Assembly (NCBI RefSeq): GCF_001625565.1
Contig: NZ_AUXS01000018.1
Coordinates: 1-64,000, forward strand
Source of the DNA: Pseudoalteromonas luteoviolacea NCIMB 1944
GTDB lineage: Bacteria; Pseudomonadota; Gammaproteobacteria; Enterobacterales; Alteromonadaceae
Reading direction: 5' to 3'
Length of the DNA: 64,000 nt
Below, piece after piece: positions 28,826-37,137 of this stretch; within the stretch, counting starts at the first letter, position 1, and every line of letters begins with the position of its first letter. The position numbers and the translations under genes were made by a program. The notes beneath the pieces were generated by a model. It did no database searches and had not been told where the DNA came from. It saw nothing but the letters and a program-made list of their open reading frames with translations.

Positions 28826-29182
28826 ATGCTAGGACAAAAATTTAAAACAGTTTCAATTACCGCCGCCACACTGGCTTCTTTCATTTTTACACCAGTAAGT
28901 GTCGCGTCAGACAATGCGTCAAACGCCAGCCATCATACAAGCCAAGCTAGTAAATACAGCGTATTAACTGTGGGCGATAGCTTGGTAACAGGCGCAGCCG
29001 TTTCAACCGCTGTAGTTGCTGTACCTATGATAATTACTGGCACTGTGATGCTAAGTGGAGGCATGGCCAGTGCCGGTATTGCAAGCGCAGCACTTGACTC
29101 AAAAAGTTCAAAACCACTACCAATTAGTGATGACGTTATCATTGCAGGACCGCCACCTTCAGCAAAATTAGAAGGAGAGTAA
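28826..29182 (+). CDS. Small exported/membrane protein of the XRE-controlled operon
   Basis: 118 residues, preceded by a CGGAGTG site. A signal peptide (VSITAATLASFIFTPVSVASD) is followed by a Ser/His-rich linker and one hydrophobic, glycine-rich segment (GAAVSTAVVAVPMIITGTVMLSGGMASAGIAS split here as residues 55-88), so it is probably anchored to the membrane. The C-terminus is proline-rich. I do not recognise it beyond this. It is two bases upstream of the DUF2145 gene, whose ribosome binding site (AAGGAG) lies in its last codons; the two are probably made together. Confidence 0.7.
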   Translation: MLGQKFKTVSITAATLASFIFTPVSVASDNASNASHHTSQASKYSVLTVGDSLVTGAAVSTAVVAVPMIITGTVMLSGGMASAGIASAALDSKSSKPLPISDDVIIAGPPPSAKLEGE

Positions 29183-29184
29183 AC

Positions 29185-29985
29185 ATGGGCATCAAACGAT
29201 ATGCAATCTACTTAACCATCGCTTTGCAAAGCATAAGTGCTATAGCTGGCAGTGAGCGCTCCAGTGAACATTATTTTGAACCAAGTGAAATTGCGCAATT
29301 CGCGAAGCAAGTTGAGAAATATAGCGCTGCACATCGTGCCCATGTATTTATTATTGGTCGGGTCGGTCAGCCGAGTAGTACACTACCTGAAGGCGTCGAA
29401 TTTACCCATGTGGCCCTTGCCGTCTACTCTCAAATCACCACAAACAATGGAGAAAAGAGGTACGGATACGCTATCCACAACCTATATCAACAGGCAAATG
29501 ATCCTGCCAAAAGCGAATTGGTGACTGACTATCCAACCGACTTTTTTTGGTCAGTTAAAGAGCTTAAAGCGGGTATTGCCATACCGAAATTGAGTGTGCA
29601 AAAGCGAATACTTGAAGCAATTAGCAGTGGTGTTGCTGAGCAGCTTCACAATCCAAAGTATTCGCTCATAGCAAACCCATACAACAACCAAAGACAAAAT
29701 TGTACTGAGTACACGCTCAATGTGATAAACGCCGCGCTATATAAGACTTCAGATATGGCGCAGCTCAAAGCAAACACCAAAGCTTATTTTAACGCGCAAC
29801 CTCTGTCTGTGAGCCGCTTCAAGCTGTTTTTTGGTTCCGTATTTAAAGACGAGATCTACAGAAAAGATCACAGCGGACGTGTCCGTATCGCCACGTTTAC
29901 AAGTATTCGTGACTATTTGGAGCAATACGATTTGCTGGCGCATTCCACCGTTATTACTCCAAAACAGTCATCTGAGGAGATTTAA
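29185..29985 (+). CDS. DUF2145 protein, possible permuted papain-fold (NlpC/P60-like) hydrolase
   Basis: 266 residues with a signal peptide (ending AIAGSE). The sequence FTHVALAVYSQ, GYAIHNLYQQ, VTDYPTDFFW, PNPYNNQRQ-like ANPYNNQRQNCTEYTLNVINAAL is that of the DUF2145 family. The order His75 (THVALAVY) then Cys173 (NCTEYT) at the head of a helix is the arrangement of circularly permuted NlpC/P60 (YiiX/LRAT-like) thiol hydrolases. I therefore infer a periplasmic peptidase, amidase or acyltransferase fold. The middle gene of a three-gene operon; stop and next start are two bases apart. Confidence 0.75.
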   Translation: MGIKRYAIYLTIALQSISAIAGSERSSEHYFEPSEIAQFAKQVEKYSAAHRAHVFIIGRVGQPSSTLPEGVEFTHVALAVYSQITTNNGEKRYGYAIHNLYQQANDPAKSELVTDYPTDFFWSVKELKAGIAIPKLSVQKRILEAISSGVAEQLHNPKYSLIANPYNNQRQNCTEYTLNVINAALYKTSDMAQLKANTKAYFNAQPLSVSRFKLFFGSVFKDEIYRKDHSGRVRIATFTSIRDYLEQYDLLAHSTVITPKQSSEEI

Positions 29986-29987
29986 TT

Positions 29988-30449
29988 ATGGACAATCATC
30001 AATCACAACAAAGCTCGAGCAAAGCATTTAATATTGCTTCTATCATTGTATTGGCCATTGGCATCGTCACCTACTGCATTGGCCTGTTTAATGCCCAAAT
30101 GCAGCTAAATGAAAAAGGGTACTATTTGGTTATCCTATTGTATGGCCTGTTTAGTGCCATTTCACTGCAAAAAAGTATTCGAGATAAGCAAGAAAATATT
30201 TCAACATCAAGTATCTATCAATTACTCAGCTTAATCTCGACTGGCGCAGCAATTTTGCTATTAATGGTCGGACTGTATAACGCAAATTTGTTGCTCAGTG
30301 AAAAAGGGTTTTATGGCATTGCTTACCTAATGAGCTTATACGCCGCAGTAGCTGTTCAGAAAAATATCAGAGACAGAGAACAGGCAGTCCAATCAGAAAT
30401 AACGCAAATCGACTATGCGCAGACTGCTACCCAACCGACAAGAGATTAA
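29988..30449 (+). CDS. YiaA/YiaB-family inner-membrane protein
   Basis: 153 residues with four hydrophobic helices in two copies of the YiaAB module: FNIASIIVLAIGIVTYCIGLFNAQMQLNEKGYY... then SLQKSIRDKQE, repeated as LLLMVGLYNANLLLSEKGFYG then AVQKNIRDREQ. The repeated MSEKG-Y and (Q)K-IRD phrases define the family. Its function is unknown; it is an integral inner-membrane protein. It is last in the operon and is followed by a 24-base perfect palindrome. Confidence 0.85.
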   Translation: MDNHQSQQSSSKAFNIASIIVLAIGIVTYCIGLFNAQMQLNEKGYYLVILLYGLFSAISLQKSIRDKQENISTSSIYQLLSLISTGAAILLLMVGLYNANLLLSEKGFYGIAYLMSLYAAVAVQKNIRDREQAVQSEITQIDYAQTATQPTRD

Positions 30450-30455
30450 TACCAC

Positions 30456-30479
30456 GCAAGCTGACCATGGTCAGCTTGC
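30456..30479. terminator. 24-base perfect palindrome between convergent genes
   Basis: GCAAGCTGACC followed by its exact complement gives a 24-base perfect palindrome at the meeting point of the YiaAB gene and the convergent GNAT gene, whose last codons are inside it. No T tract follows on either strand, so it is best called a possible bidirectional terminator or RNA-stabilising hairpin. Confidence 0.45.
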
Positions 30480-30905
30480 AATTTGAGTTACCATGACGAG
30501 CTTGCCGTCTTTGTTTGCCACAACCTCAAAACCATATTTGTTGTAAAGTGCTACGAGATGCGGCTCGCATTTTAAGTATAAATTTTTCCAGCCAAGCTCG
30601 GATGCTTTTAATTTTGCATGGGAGACCAATACTTCAGCGATCCCTTTGCCCCGAGCACTTTCATCGACATACACGCCGTCTAGCCAACAAGTATCGCCGC
30701 TAAATGTTATTTCCGCTGCCCCAACAAGTTTGTCATGGCAATAGACAACAAAACCAGCTCTTCGCTTGGTACAAGATATTTTATCGACAACGTCTGTCAG
30801 TGTTGCCTTGGGATCTTTACTATCCCATTGTGAAAAGTACCAGCGAGCGACTTGCTCTATGGCTTCGGTACTTTCTGACATTGCAATTACTTTAATATTT
30901 TCCAC
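30471..30905 (-). CDS. GNAT family N-acetyltransferase
   Basis: 144 residues. The start is GTG 30905 with AAAGG upstream; ATG at residue 9 is an alternative. The fold is seen in AGFVVYCHDKLVGAAEITF, WLDGVYVDESARGKGIAEVLVSHAK (acetyl-CoA loop ARGKGI) and LYNKYGFEVVANKDG. This resembles the AAC(6')/aminoglycoside-like and general GNAT groups; the substrate cannot be read. It is a single gene convergent with the YiaAB operon. Confidence 0.87.
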   Translation of the reverse strand: MENIKVIAMSESTEAIEQVARWYFSQWDSKDPKATLTDVVDKISCTKRRAGFVVYCHDKLVGAAEITFSGDTCWLDGVYVDESARGKGIAEVLVSHAKLKASELGWKNLYLKCEPHLVALYNKYGFEVVANKDGKLVMVTQIAS

Positions 30906-31073
30906 GTCTTAACCTTTGTTCTTTTTTTATGCAATCAAACTTCTACTACAATGCAGAACGCAAAGATACCATTGCTTAAATCAAACCCTTTGACTATAGA
31001 GTTTCTCATTTCTAATTATTTTCGTCATTAACTTGCATGACAATTTAGGTGTCGAGGGGCCAAAATGAATGAA

Positions 31074-31152
31074 AGCGCACAAAAATGTGCGCTCCAAAGA
31101 CGTGGCGAAGGGGTCTACTCCAAATGCGTGTAAAGCGCTAAAAACCCTTCGC
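31074..31152. repeat. Two stem-loops in the AraC-GNAT intergenic region
   Basis: The 325-base gap 30906-31230 contains no supported gene. A perfect eight-base stem (AGCGCACA / TGTGCGCT, 31074-31093, four-base loop) is followed by GCGAAGGG / CCCTTCGC (31105-31112 and 31145-31152) enclosing 32 bases. On the minus strand the first hairpin is followed by TTCATTCATTTT and could end the AraC transcript. Confidence 0.4.
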
Positions 31153-31230
31153 TTAAATAAACGTAGAACAACACAATTCAGATCACATTGTTTCAAACAT
31201 AAAATTAAGAAGGCCTATACTTTCCCAAGT

Positions 31231-32217
31231 CTAAAGCCCCAATTTCAATCGCTTTCTGTATTCGCTAGGTGACGTCCCAAAACACGCTTTAAAGTTTTTC
31301 GCAAAGTGCCCAGCATGTTTATAACCAACCTGCCTAGCGATTTGTACTATCGGCATATCGCTATTCTCTAACAGTTCCATCGCCTGAAAAAGTCTCGCTT
31401 CAGCAAGATAGCCATACAAGGTTTGCCCAAATACCAACTTAAATTGGCTTTTGAGCTTATGATCATTGATCCCTACAATTTTTGCTAGCGCACCAATACT
31501 TGGCGGTGATTGCATATGCGACTTTAAATACGCAGCCGCATGCTCAAGTGCAATCAAATCAACCTTTTTTATCGTATTTAGACAATTGTGATAGGTGTGA
31601 TTGTGCTCCAGCAGCAACGCTATCAATTCCATCATTTTTGCGTGGATCAACAATTTCAAACTCTGACTTGGAAACTGACAGGCATATATTTGCTCCACCG
31701 CGCATTTAATTTGCTGCGTCATAGGTAAACAGATCAGCTTCTCATACAATAAGTTGGGTGCTTCATGTGTCTCACAATCATATTGTGCCATCAGCGAGCT
31801 CATCAGGGCTGGGCTTAGAGTATAATTGACGATTTTGTTAAACCCAGCCTTATACAGAAAAGTACAATAAGCCTTCTCGATAAAAAATAACCCGACGTGT
31901 CCCTTTGGGACCCTCGCTTCACGACCACCCGCCAATGAGATCGTTATATGTCCCTCTAAAACAAAAAACGCCCCACATACAACCCCACTGTGTGCATTTA
32001 GCTTGGTACTCTTTTCGAAGTTGAGTTCATTAATTTGAAACGCACTTCCATCAGAGAATGAAAAACCAAAACTCTCACCGTGCCCTAATTGCTCTGATAG
32101 GGCAAAACGATAGTCACATGCCTGAGACCACTTGCCCGCTCCACAATTAGCTGTATCAAGATTTGAGGCAAATTGCTCAAGAGACACCTCCACAATGTCA
32201 TTGTCATCAGTTTTCAA
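31231..32217 (-). CDS. AraC family transcriptional regulator
   Basis: About 328 residues. The frame has no ATG; TTG at 32217 is chosen because AAAGGAG lies eight bases upstream, whereas the TTG at 32223 is too close. The C-terminal DNA-binding domain is typical: two HTHs in PSIGALAKIVGINDHKLKSQFK and MPIVQIARQVGYKHAGHFAKNFKACFGTSPSEYRK. The N-terminal cupin-like part (GVVCGAFFVLEGHITISLAGG) probably senses a small molecule. It is divergent from the serine hydrolase at 32335, its likely target. Confidence 0.88.
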   Translation of the reverse strand: MKTDDNDIVEVSLEQFASNLDTANCGAGKWSQACDYRFALSEQLGHGESFGFSFSDGSAFQINELNFEKSTKLNAHSGVVCGAFFVLEGHITISLAGGREARVPKGHVGLFFIEKAYCTFLYKAGFNKIVNYTLSPALMSSLMAQYDCETHEAPNLLYEKLICLPMTQQIKCAVEQIYACQFPSQSLKLLIHAKMMELIALLLEHNHTYHNCLNTIKKVDLIALEHAAAYLKSHMQSPPSIGALAKIVGINDHKLKSQFKLVFGQTLYGYLAEARLFQAMELLENSDMPIVQIARQVGYKHAGHFAKNFKACFGTSPSEYRKRLKLGL

Positions 32218-32334
32218 TTTCAATACTCCTTTGAGTGACCATTAAACTCCCTGTAGCGCTAGTCCTGCCGTATCAATTTAAAGTCTACTTGTATTCAATA
32301 TTAGGTATCTATCTCAAGATATAAACTGACTATT

Positions 32335-33537
32335 ATGGACTGTTTAAAATCGCCACATGACCAAGACGAAATTCAAGAACGACAAATTAAAGGCACATAT
32401 AACGCCCAGTATGCGCCTCTATACCAAGCATTTTTGAGTAATTTTTCTCAATACAATGAAACAGGCGCAGCCATTTGTGTATTTCATAAGGGACAAGCAG
32501 TTGTTAACTTATTTGCCAGTAATGAATCACAATCTCCGCCATGGCTAGCCGACCACAGGGTCAGTGTCATGTCGTGTTCAAAGGCAATGTTGGCCATTTG
32601 TATCCACAAACTGGCAGCCGATAATAAAATTGTTTTAAACGCACCTGTTTGTCGTTACTGGCCTGAATTTGCAACAAATAGTAAAGCTCATATCACGATT
32701 TCGTCAGTGTTAGATCACAGTGCTGGTATTCCTTGCCACAAAACAGGAAAGCCTGGCGACATTTTTAATTGGCAAGCGTCTATCCACAACATTGAGAATA
32801 CTAAACCCATATTCTCCGTCGGCAGACAGCTTGTTTACCATGCGCTGACTTTTGGGCATATTTTAGGAGAAATCATACACCGCGTTGATGGCCGTATGCC
32901 GAGTGTTTTTTTTGAACAAGAAATTGCACAGCCCTTTGATATTGACTGCTCCTTAACTAGGAACTCATCATATCGACACCGAGATATTGTAAAATCCAGC
33001 GCATTTTCAAGTAATAACTTAAAGTTTATGTCTCACTGGTTGCCACGTATTCCACATTGGAAATGTCAGTACTTTAAACCCTGTGGAGAGCATTATCACC
33101 CCAATTCATCACAGTGGCACAACAGCGAAATACCAGCTGTTACTGGACATGCATCGGCGTTTGGCCTCGCTAAACTGTTTGCTTTTCTAGCTGGCAATGG
33201 GACGTTAAACGGTCAAACTTTGCTCCCTAAATCACAAGTTCAGCGCTTAACTCAGCTGAGCTTCGCGGGTACAGAATTAGTGACAAAGAAACACTGGCGC
33301 ATGGGGGCAGGTGTGATGCTCAATTCACCTGAATTTTGTCCAATGGGGCCTAATGAAAATGCCTTTGGGCATATGGGGATGGGCGGGGCTATCGGTTTTG
33401 CAGATCCGGATGCACAGCTTTCTTTCGCATATGTCACCGAGTTTTTCCACTCCCCAAGCAAGACTGATAAAAGCGTGAGCGGTATTCGCTTACAAAAATT
33501 GGTCACCGCTTTATACCGCTCACTACTTACTGAATGA
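32335..33537 (+). CDS. Beta-lactamase-fold serine hydrolase/esterase (class C-like, EstB type)
   Basis: 400 residues, no signal peptide, so probably cytoplasmic. The SxxK motif is S80-C-S-K83 in VSVMSCSKAMLA, the Tyr motif is YHALTFGHILGEII, and the region FGHMGMGGAIGFADPD corresponds to the third box. These are the signatures of family VIII carboxylesterases and penicillin-binding-protein-like hydrolases rather than true beta-lactamases. No good ribosome binding site precedes ATG 32335. Divergent from the AraC regulator with 117 bases between, suggesting inducible expression. Confidence 0.85.
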   Translation: MDCLKSPHDQDEIQERQIKGTYNAQYAPLYQAFLSNFSQYNETGAAICVFHKGQAVVNLFASNESQSPPWLADHRVSVMSCSKAMLAICIHKLAADNKIVLNAPVCRYWPEFATNSKAHITISSVLDHSAGIPCHKTGKPGDIFNWQASIHNIENTKPIFSVGRQLVYHALTFGHILGEIIHRVDGRMPSVFFEQEIAQPFDIDCSLTRNSSYRHRDIVKSSAFSSNNLKFMSHWLPRIPHWKCQYFKPCGEHYHPNSSQWHNSEIPAVTGHASAFGLAKLFAFLAGNGTLNGQTLLPKSQVQRLTQLSFAGTELVTKKHWRMGAGVMLNSPEFCPMGPNENAFGHMGMGGAIGFADPDAQLSFAYVTEFFHSPSKTDKSVSGIRLQKLVTALYRSLLTE

Positions 33538-33590
33538 GATATAAACCTAAATAGCGCAAGGGCCGCAATATCGCTCCCAATTAAACGAGG

Positions 33591-34550
33591 TTAAGCGTTC
33601 ACTTGATGGTCAACAGTATGCTCCGCCCATGTTTGATATGCGCTTTCACCTTTTTGCGCTAAGGCCTCGGTTAAAAACTCTATAAATACGCGCACTTTAG
33701 TGGGTAAATAGGTGCGTTTGGGGTAAATGGCAAAAACCCCATTATCAACTTGTGGTGGCCTAAAGTAAGGGTAAATTGAGATCAGTTTACCGCTCTCAAG
33801 TCCACTTTTAGCAAGAAAGTGAGGTAATTGAGCAAACCCTAAGCCATCTTCACACATTGATACCATCATTTCACCATCGTCAGTAATGTGACTAGATTCG
33901 AGATCACATAATTGATACTCACCTTGCTCATCAGGCAAATATATTGGCTGAAGTTGTTGAGTCTCTTTGATTCGAAAACCAATCCACTGGTGTGCGTTAA
34001 AGTCATGCTGGCAACATGGGGTCCCATGTTGCTGCAGGTATTTTGGCGAAGCGCAGACAAAAAAGTCCATTGGGCTGAGCCGTTTGGCAACCAAACGGCT
34101 GTCTTTAATATACCCAGTGCGGATCGCAATATCGACCCCACTTTCAATCACATCCGTGTGTAAATCGTTGATTTGGAGCTCTAGTTGAATGGCCGGATAC
34201 TTTTCGCAAAATGCAGCTAAGATTGGACGCAAATACAAGTGCCCATAACAAACAGCAGAATTGATTTTCAACACCCCGCTCGGTGAGTCGTTCAGATGTC
34301 TAAGCTCACCTTCACATGCCGATAAGTCTTGCAGTAATTTGCGAGCCGTTGATAAATACTGATTTCCAGCCTGTGTAATACTGAGTTGCCTAGTAGAGCG
34401 CTGCAAAAGCGTCACGTGTAACTGCGATTCCAAGCGGCTGATGGCTTTGCTCACTGTCGATGGGTCGGTATTACACATCGTTGCGGCTGCGGCAAAGCTG
34501 CCACTATCACACGTGGCTATAAACAACTCCAATGCTCTAAGTTTATCCAT
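33591..34550 (-). CDS. LysR family transcriptional regulator
   Basis: 319 residues, ATG at 34550. The HTH (LRALELFIATCDSGSFAAAATMCN, PSTVSKAISRLESQLHVTLLQRSTR) and the effector domain (GVLKINSAVCYGHLYLRPIL, ESGVDIAIRTGYIKDSRLVAKRL, FVCASPKYLQQHG) match the CrgA/AaeR-like subgroup. It is divergent from the MFS gene at 34706 with 155 bases between, the usual regulator-target arrangement. Confidence 0.9.
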   Translation of the reverse strand: MDKLRALELFIATCDSGSFAAAATMCNTDPSTVSKAISRLESQLHVTLLQRSTRQLSITQAGNQYLSTARKLLQDLSACEGELRHLNDSPSGVLKINSAVCYGHLYLRPILAAFCEKYPAIQLELQINDLHTDVIESGVDIAIRTGYIKDSRLVAKRLSPMDFFVCASPKYLQQHGTPCCQHDFNAHQWIGFRIKETQQLQPIYLPDEQGEYQLCDLESSHITDDGEMMVSMCEDGLGFAQLPHFLAKSGLESGKLISIYPYFRPPQVDNGVFAIYPKRTYLPTKVRVFIEFLTEALAQKGESAYQTWAEHTVDHQVNA

Positions 34551-34705
34551 GTTCTTCGCATTTAACAGGTTCCTACTTTTTACTATAACAGCAAAGATTC
34601 GTGAATTATATTCACAGGTGTATGGGTTACATGGTTATTTTTCACGGTTCTCTCCCACCATAGACTGTTTGAAGCACACTTTCAGACGAGTTTGGAGACT
34701 TAACT

Positions 34706-35905
34706 TTGAAAAACACAACCCCACAACAACCTTGCCAACACAGTATTTGGATATATATTGTGTTCGCTTTTATTACCATGTCTGGGCTGTCATACATTAA
34801 TTTTTTGCCTGGCTTGGTCAATGCCCTTGCTGGCAACATCGGCTATTCGGAGTCTGAAGCGGGACAAATTGTCTCACTCAATGGGTACGGCGCTTTATTT
34901 GGTACAGCCACAGCTATTTTTGTTGTTCGCCGTTTACCTTGGAAGCCGTTACTCCTAGCTTCTTTTATACCTCTGTTGATATTAGAACTTACAACCCCAA
35001 ACATCCACGGTTTGAATGCCATGTTGGTAACCCGGTTTTTCTCAGGATTGGCCGGCGGTCTCGCCGTGGGCGTGTCGTTTTCTATGCTGGCAAAATTAGG
35101 TAACAGCGATCGCGCATTTGGCTTTTTACTGTTCACCCAATTTATAGTAGGTGCCTTGGTGATGTATTGCTTGCCATTACTTGAATCTATCACCAATCAC
35201 TTTGCGGTATTCCATATTATGGCAGCTATCGTATTGGTGGGATTACTAATGACCTTGTTTATCTCATCCAATATGTTCCCAATAGTTGCGGTCACGCACT
35301 TGCAAGTAACTATAAAATCAATTGCTCACTCCGTTCGTTTGATGCTCACAATCTTGCTTTATATTAACGCTGCAAGTGCGCTATATACCTATGTAGGCGT
35401 AATAGGAATTCATGCCAACTTTGGACAACAACAAGTCAACACCGATATCGCAATTACCGGCTTATTAGGTTTAATTGGTGCTATGTTGCCTATGTTCAAA
35501 TCGCGATTCCTTAAAAGGCAATCACTCATAATTTCAGGAACATTACTATGTGCAACTGCTTGCATCATGCTATTGCAACCTGCTCTATCGCACGCCATGT
35601 ACATAGTGGCCTTAGCTTTGGTGTTTTTTACTTGGCCCGCTGTGCAATCGTATTTATTCGCTACCGCTGCCGATATAGATCCAAGCGGTCGCCTTTCAAC
35701 TATTGCCTCACTCACAGCTTCTGTTGGTATGGCGTCTGGACCAATGCTCGCCGCCCTTTTAATTGAACCCGGTAATTACGCTTCAATGCTCTATACCTGT
35801 ATTGCCTTATTTGCACTGAGCACAGTCGTTTTTCTGATCCCACTGAAATCTCGCAACAGCACAAATCAGCTGCAACCGAACCATTCTCACTCCGAAATAA
35901 GTTAA
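34706..35905 (+). CDS. MFS transporter
   Basis: 399 residues beginning at TTG 34706, supported by TTTGGAG nine bases upstream. About twelve hydrophobic segments; INFLPGLVNALAGNIGYSESEAGQIVSLN and the following GYGALFGTATAIFVVRRLPWKPLLL hold the family's segment 1-3 features. VTRFFSGLAGGLAVGVSFSMLAKL is segment 4-5. It lacks the Bcr/CflA drug motif and looks closer to sugar or aromatic-compound type transporters; the substrate is uncertain. It is ten bases upstream of the carboxymuconolactone decarboxylase gene, one operon. Confidence 0.87.
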   Translation: MKNTTPQQPCQHSIWIYIVFAFITMSGLSYINFLPGLVNALAGNIGYSESEAGQIVSLNGYGALFGTATAIFVVRRLPWKPLLLASFIPLLILELTTPNIHGLNAMLVTRFFSGLAGGLAVGVSFSMLAKLGNSDRAFGFLLFTQFIVGALVMYCLPLLESITNHFAVFHIMAAIVLVGLLMTLFISSNMFPIVAVTHLQVTIKSIAHSVRLMLTILLYINAASALYTYVGVIGIHANFGQQQVNTDIAITGLLGLIGAMLPMFKSRFLKRQSLIISGTLLCATACIMLLQPALSHAMYIVALALVFFTWPAVQSYLFATAADIDPSGRLSTIASLTASVGMASGPMLAALLIEPGNYASMLYTCIALFALSTVVFLIPLKSRNSTNQLQPNHSHSEIS

Positions 35906-35914
35906 GGGATAGTC

Positions 35915-36457
35915 ATGATTAAATATTTACTTAATAAACAAATACTCGCCATGAAGAGCCAATACCAATACGATGTGCGCTACATGGAGGACATCATTGC
36001 GGCGGATCTGCCTGCCTTTTTAAAATACTGGGGCTTTACAACCATGTCTTCACATCGGGCCCATGTCCCTGTGGCTCCACTGTTTGCCGCACGCATTCGC
36101 ACACTGATCAGTGAAGATTGTGGCCCCTGTATTCAGCTGGCTATTGACATGGCACTTGAAGCTGGCGTAGATGAAACAACCATTACATACATCGTCAGCA
36201 ATCAAAAAGACAAAGTTTCTGAAGAAGTGGCACTTGCCATGCGCTTTACAGATTTGGTTTTAACCCATGACTCTGGTGCTGATTTGCTTAGAGAACGTAT
36301 CGTTAAACTCTGGGGCCAGTCAGGCTTGATCACGCTTGGATTCAGCATTAGTGCATATCGGGTATTCCCAACATTAAAATACGCGCTTGGTTACGGGCAG
36401 GCTTGCCAACAACTCAAGATAAGTGACTCGGCTATTTTACCAAACCACATTAACTAA
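35915..36457 (+). CDS. Carboxymuconolactone decarboxylase / AhpD-like protein
   Basis: 180 residues, ATG with AAGGGAT just upstream. The redox CxxC with the preceding Glu (SEDCGPCIQLAIDMAL) and VSEEVALAMRFTDLVL are the AhpD/CMD family signature. Members act as peroxidase-type thiol enzymes or gamma-carboxymuconolactone decarboxylases. The CxxC favours a thiol-redox, AhpD-like role (inference). It is co-transcribed with the MFS gene and presumably under the LysR control. Confidence 0.85.
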   Translation: MIKYLLNKQILAMKSQYQYDVRYMEDIIAADLPAFLKYWGFTTMSSHRAHVPVAPLFAARIRTLISEDCGPCIQLAIDMALEAGVDETTITYIVSNQKDKVSEEVALAMRFTDLVLTHDSGADLLRERIVKLWGQSGLITLGFSISAYRVFPTLKYALGYGQACQQLKISDSAILPNHIN

Positions 36458-36524
36458 CCACCTGTTGTTGCGCACCAGTTGCTTCCCTTAATCTGCTGCG
36501 CTCCCCAACAATGCCCGCTTGGTA

Positions 36525-37007
36525 TTAAAACACCCCATTGCTGTTTTTTATTTTACCACCCATAAATAAGTTATATAAACGCATCGAAACATCCAGAGCT
36601 TGAATTGCATCCCAATGTTCAATGAGCTTACCGTCTCTCACAGTCCAAGTGTCTATAATATTCATGCCTTTTGTATCATCGCCACGATGTTTCGCTTTCA
36701 AGGTCGCATGTGAGTGAATAATTACTTGCTCACCGTCAACAAACATACGTTTAATTTCATAGCTAAATTCAGGAGCCTGTTTAACAAAGTCGCGCAGTGT
36801 TTCGATTACTCCGGAAATGCCATCAGCCATGTTGCGATTATGCTGCTTATAAGGACCTTGACCAAAACGCGTCATCACCTTTTCAAAACTGTGATCGTTC
36901 ATCAGTAATTGTACAAATTCTGCGACAATTTTGGCGTTTTTTGTCTCTTGCTCATTCCAATGTAGGCTAATTAGCGCGTCTGTGTTTATTTTTGGGCTGT
37001 TCATCAT
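36525..37007 (-). CDS. SnoaL-like / NTF2-fold protein
   Basis: 160 residues, starting MMNSPKIN with GAGAGC upstream. NAKIVAEFVQLLMND, YKQHNRNMADGISGVIETL, YEIKRMFVDGEQVIIHSHATL and IIDTWTVRDGKLIEHWDAIQ are the SnoaL-like polyketide-cyclase/NTF2 signature (COG4922-like). Such proteins bind or convert small hydrophobic molecules; activity is unknown. It is divergent from the HxlR regulator, with an inverted repeat between them. Confidence 0.85.
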   Translation of the reverse strand: MMNSPKINTDALISLHWNEQETKNAKIVAEFVQLLMNDHSFEKVMTRFGQGPYKQHNRNMADGISGVIETLRDFVKQAPEFSYEIKRMFVDGEQVIIHSHATLKAKHRGDDTKGMNIIDTWTVRDGKLIEHWDAIQALDVSMRLYNLFMGGKIKNSNGVF

Positions 37008-37050
37008 TTGCTCTCAATTTACGTGTGGCACATATAAAAGCGCCACTCAC

Positions 37051-37106
37051 ATTTAACTTTTAAAATGCAAGTTAAATTATTTGATTGCAAAATGCAAGTA
37101 AATTAT
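37051..37106. promoter_or_regulatory. Putative HxlR operator: inverted and direct repeats
   Basis: A 9-base inverted repeat ATTTAACTT (37051) / AAGTTAAAT (37069-37077) overlaps a direct repeat ATGCAAGTTAAATTAT / ATGCAAGTAAATTAT (37065 and 37092). It lies between the SnoaL-like gene and HxlR, immediately before the HxlR frame opens. A likely autoregulatory and target operator. Confidence 0.55.
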
Positions 37107-37137
37107 CATGGACCAAAATTTATCAAAGAGACCTATC

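Noticed and set aside
31069..31272. Plus-strand 67-codon frame in the structured gap
   Set aside because: Its start overlaps the hairpin, there is no ribosome binding site, and the translation is basic low-complexity sequence reading into the AraC gene end.
32335..33537. Class C beta-lactamase
   Set aside because: SxxK and Tyr boxes exist but there is no signal peptide, and the blocks match family VIII esterases better.
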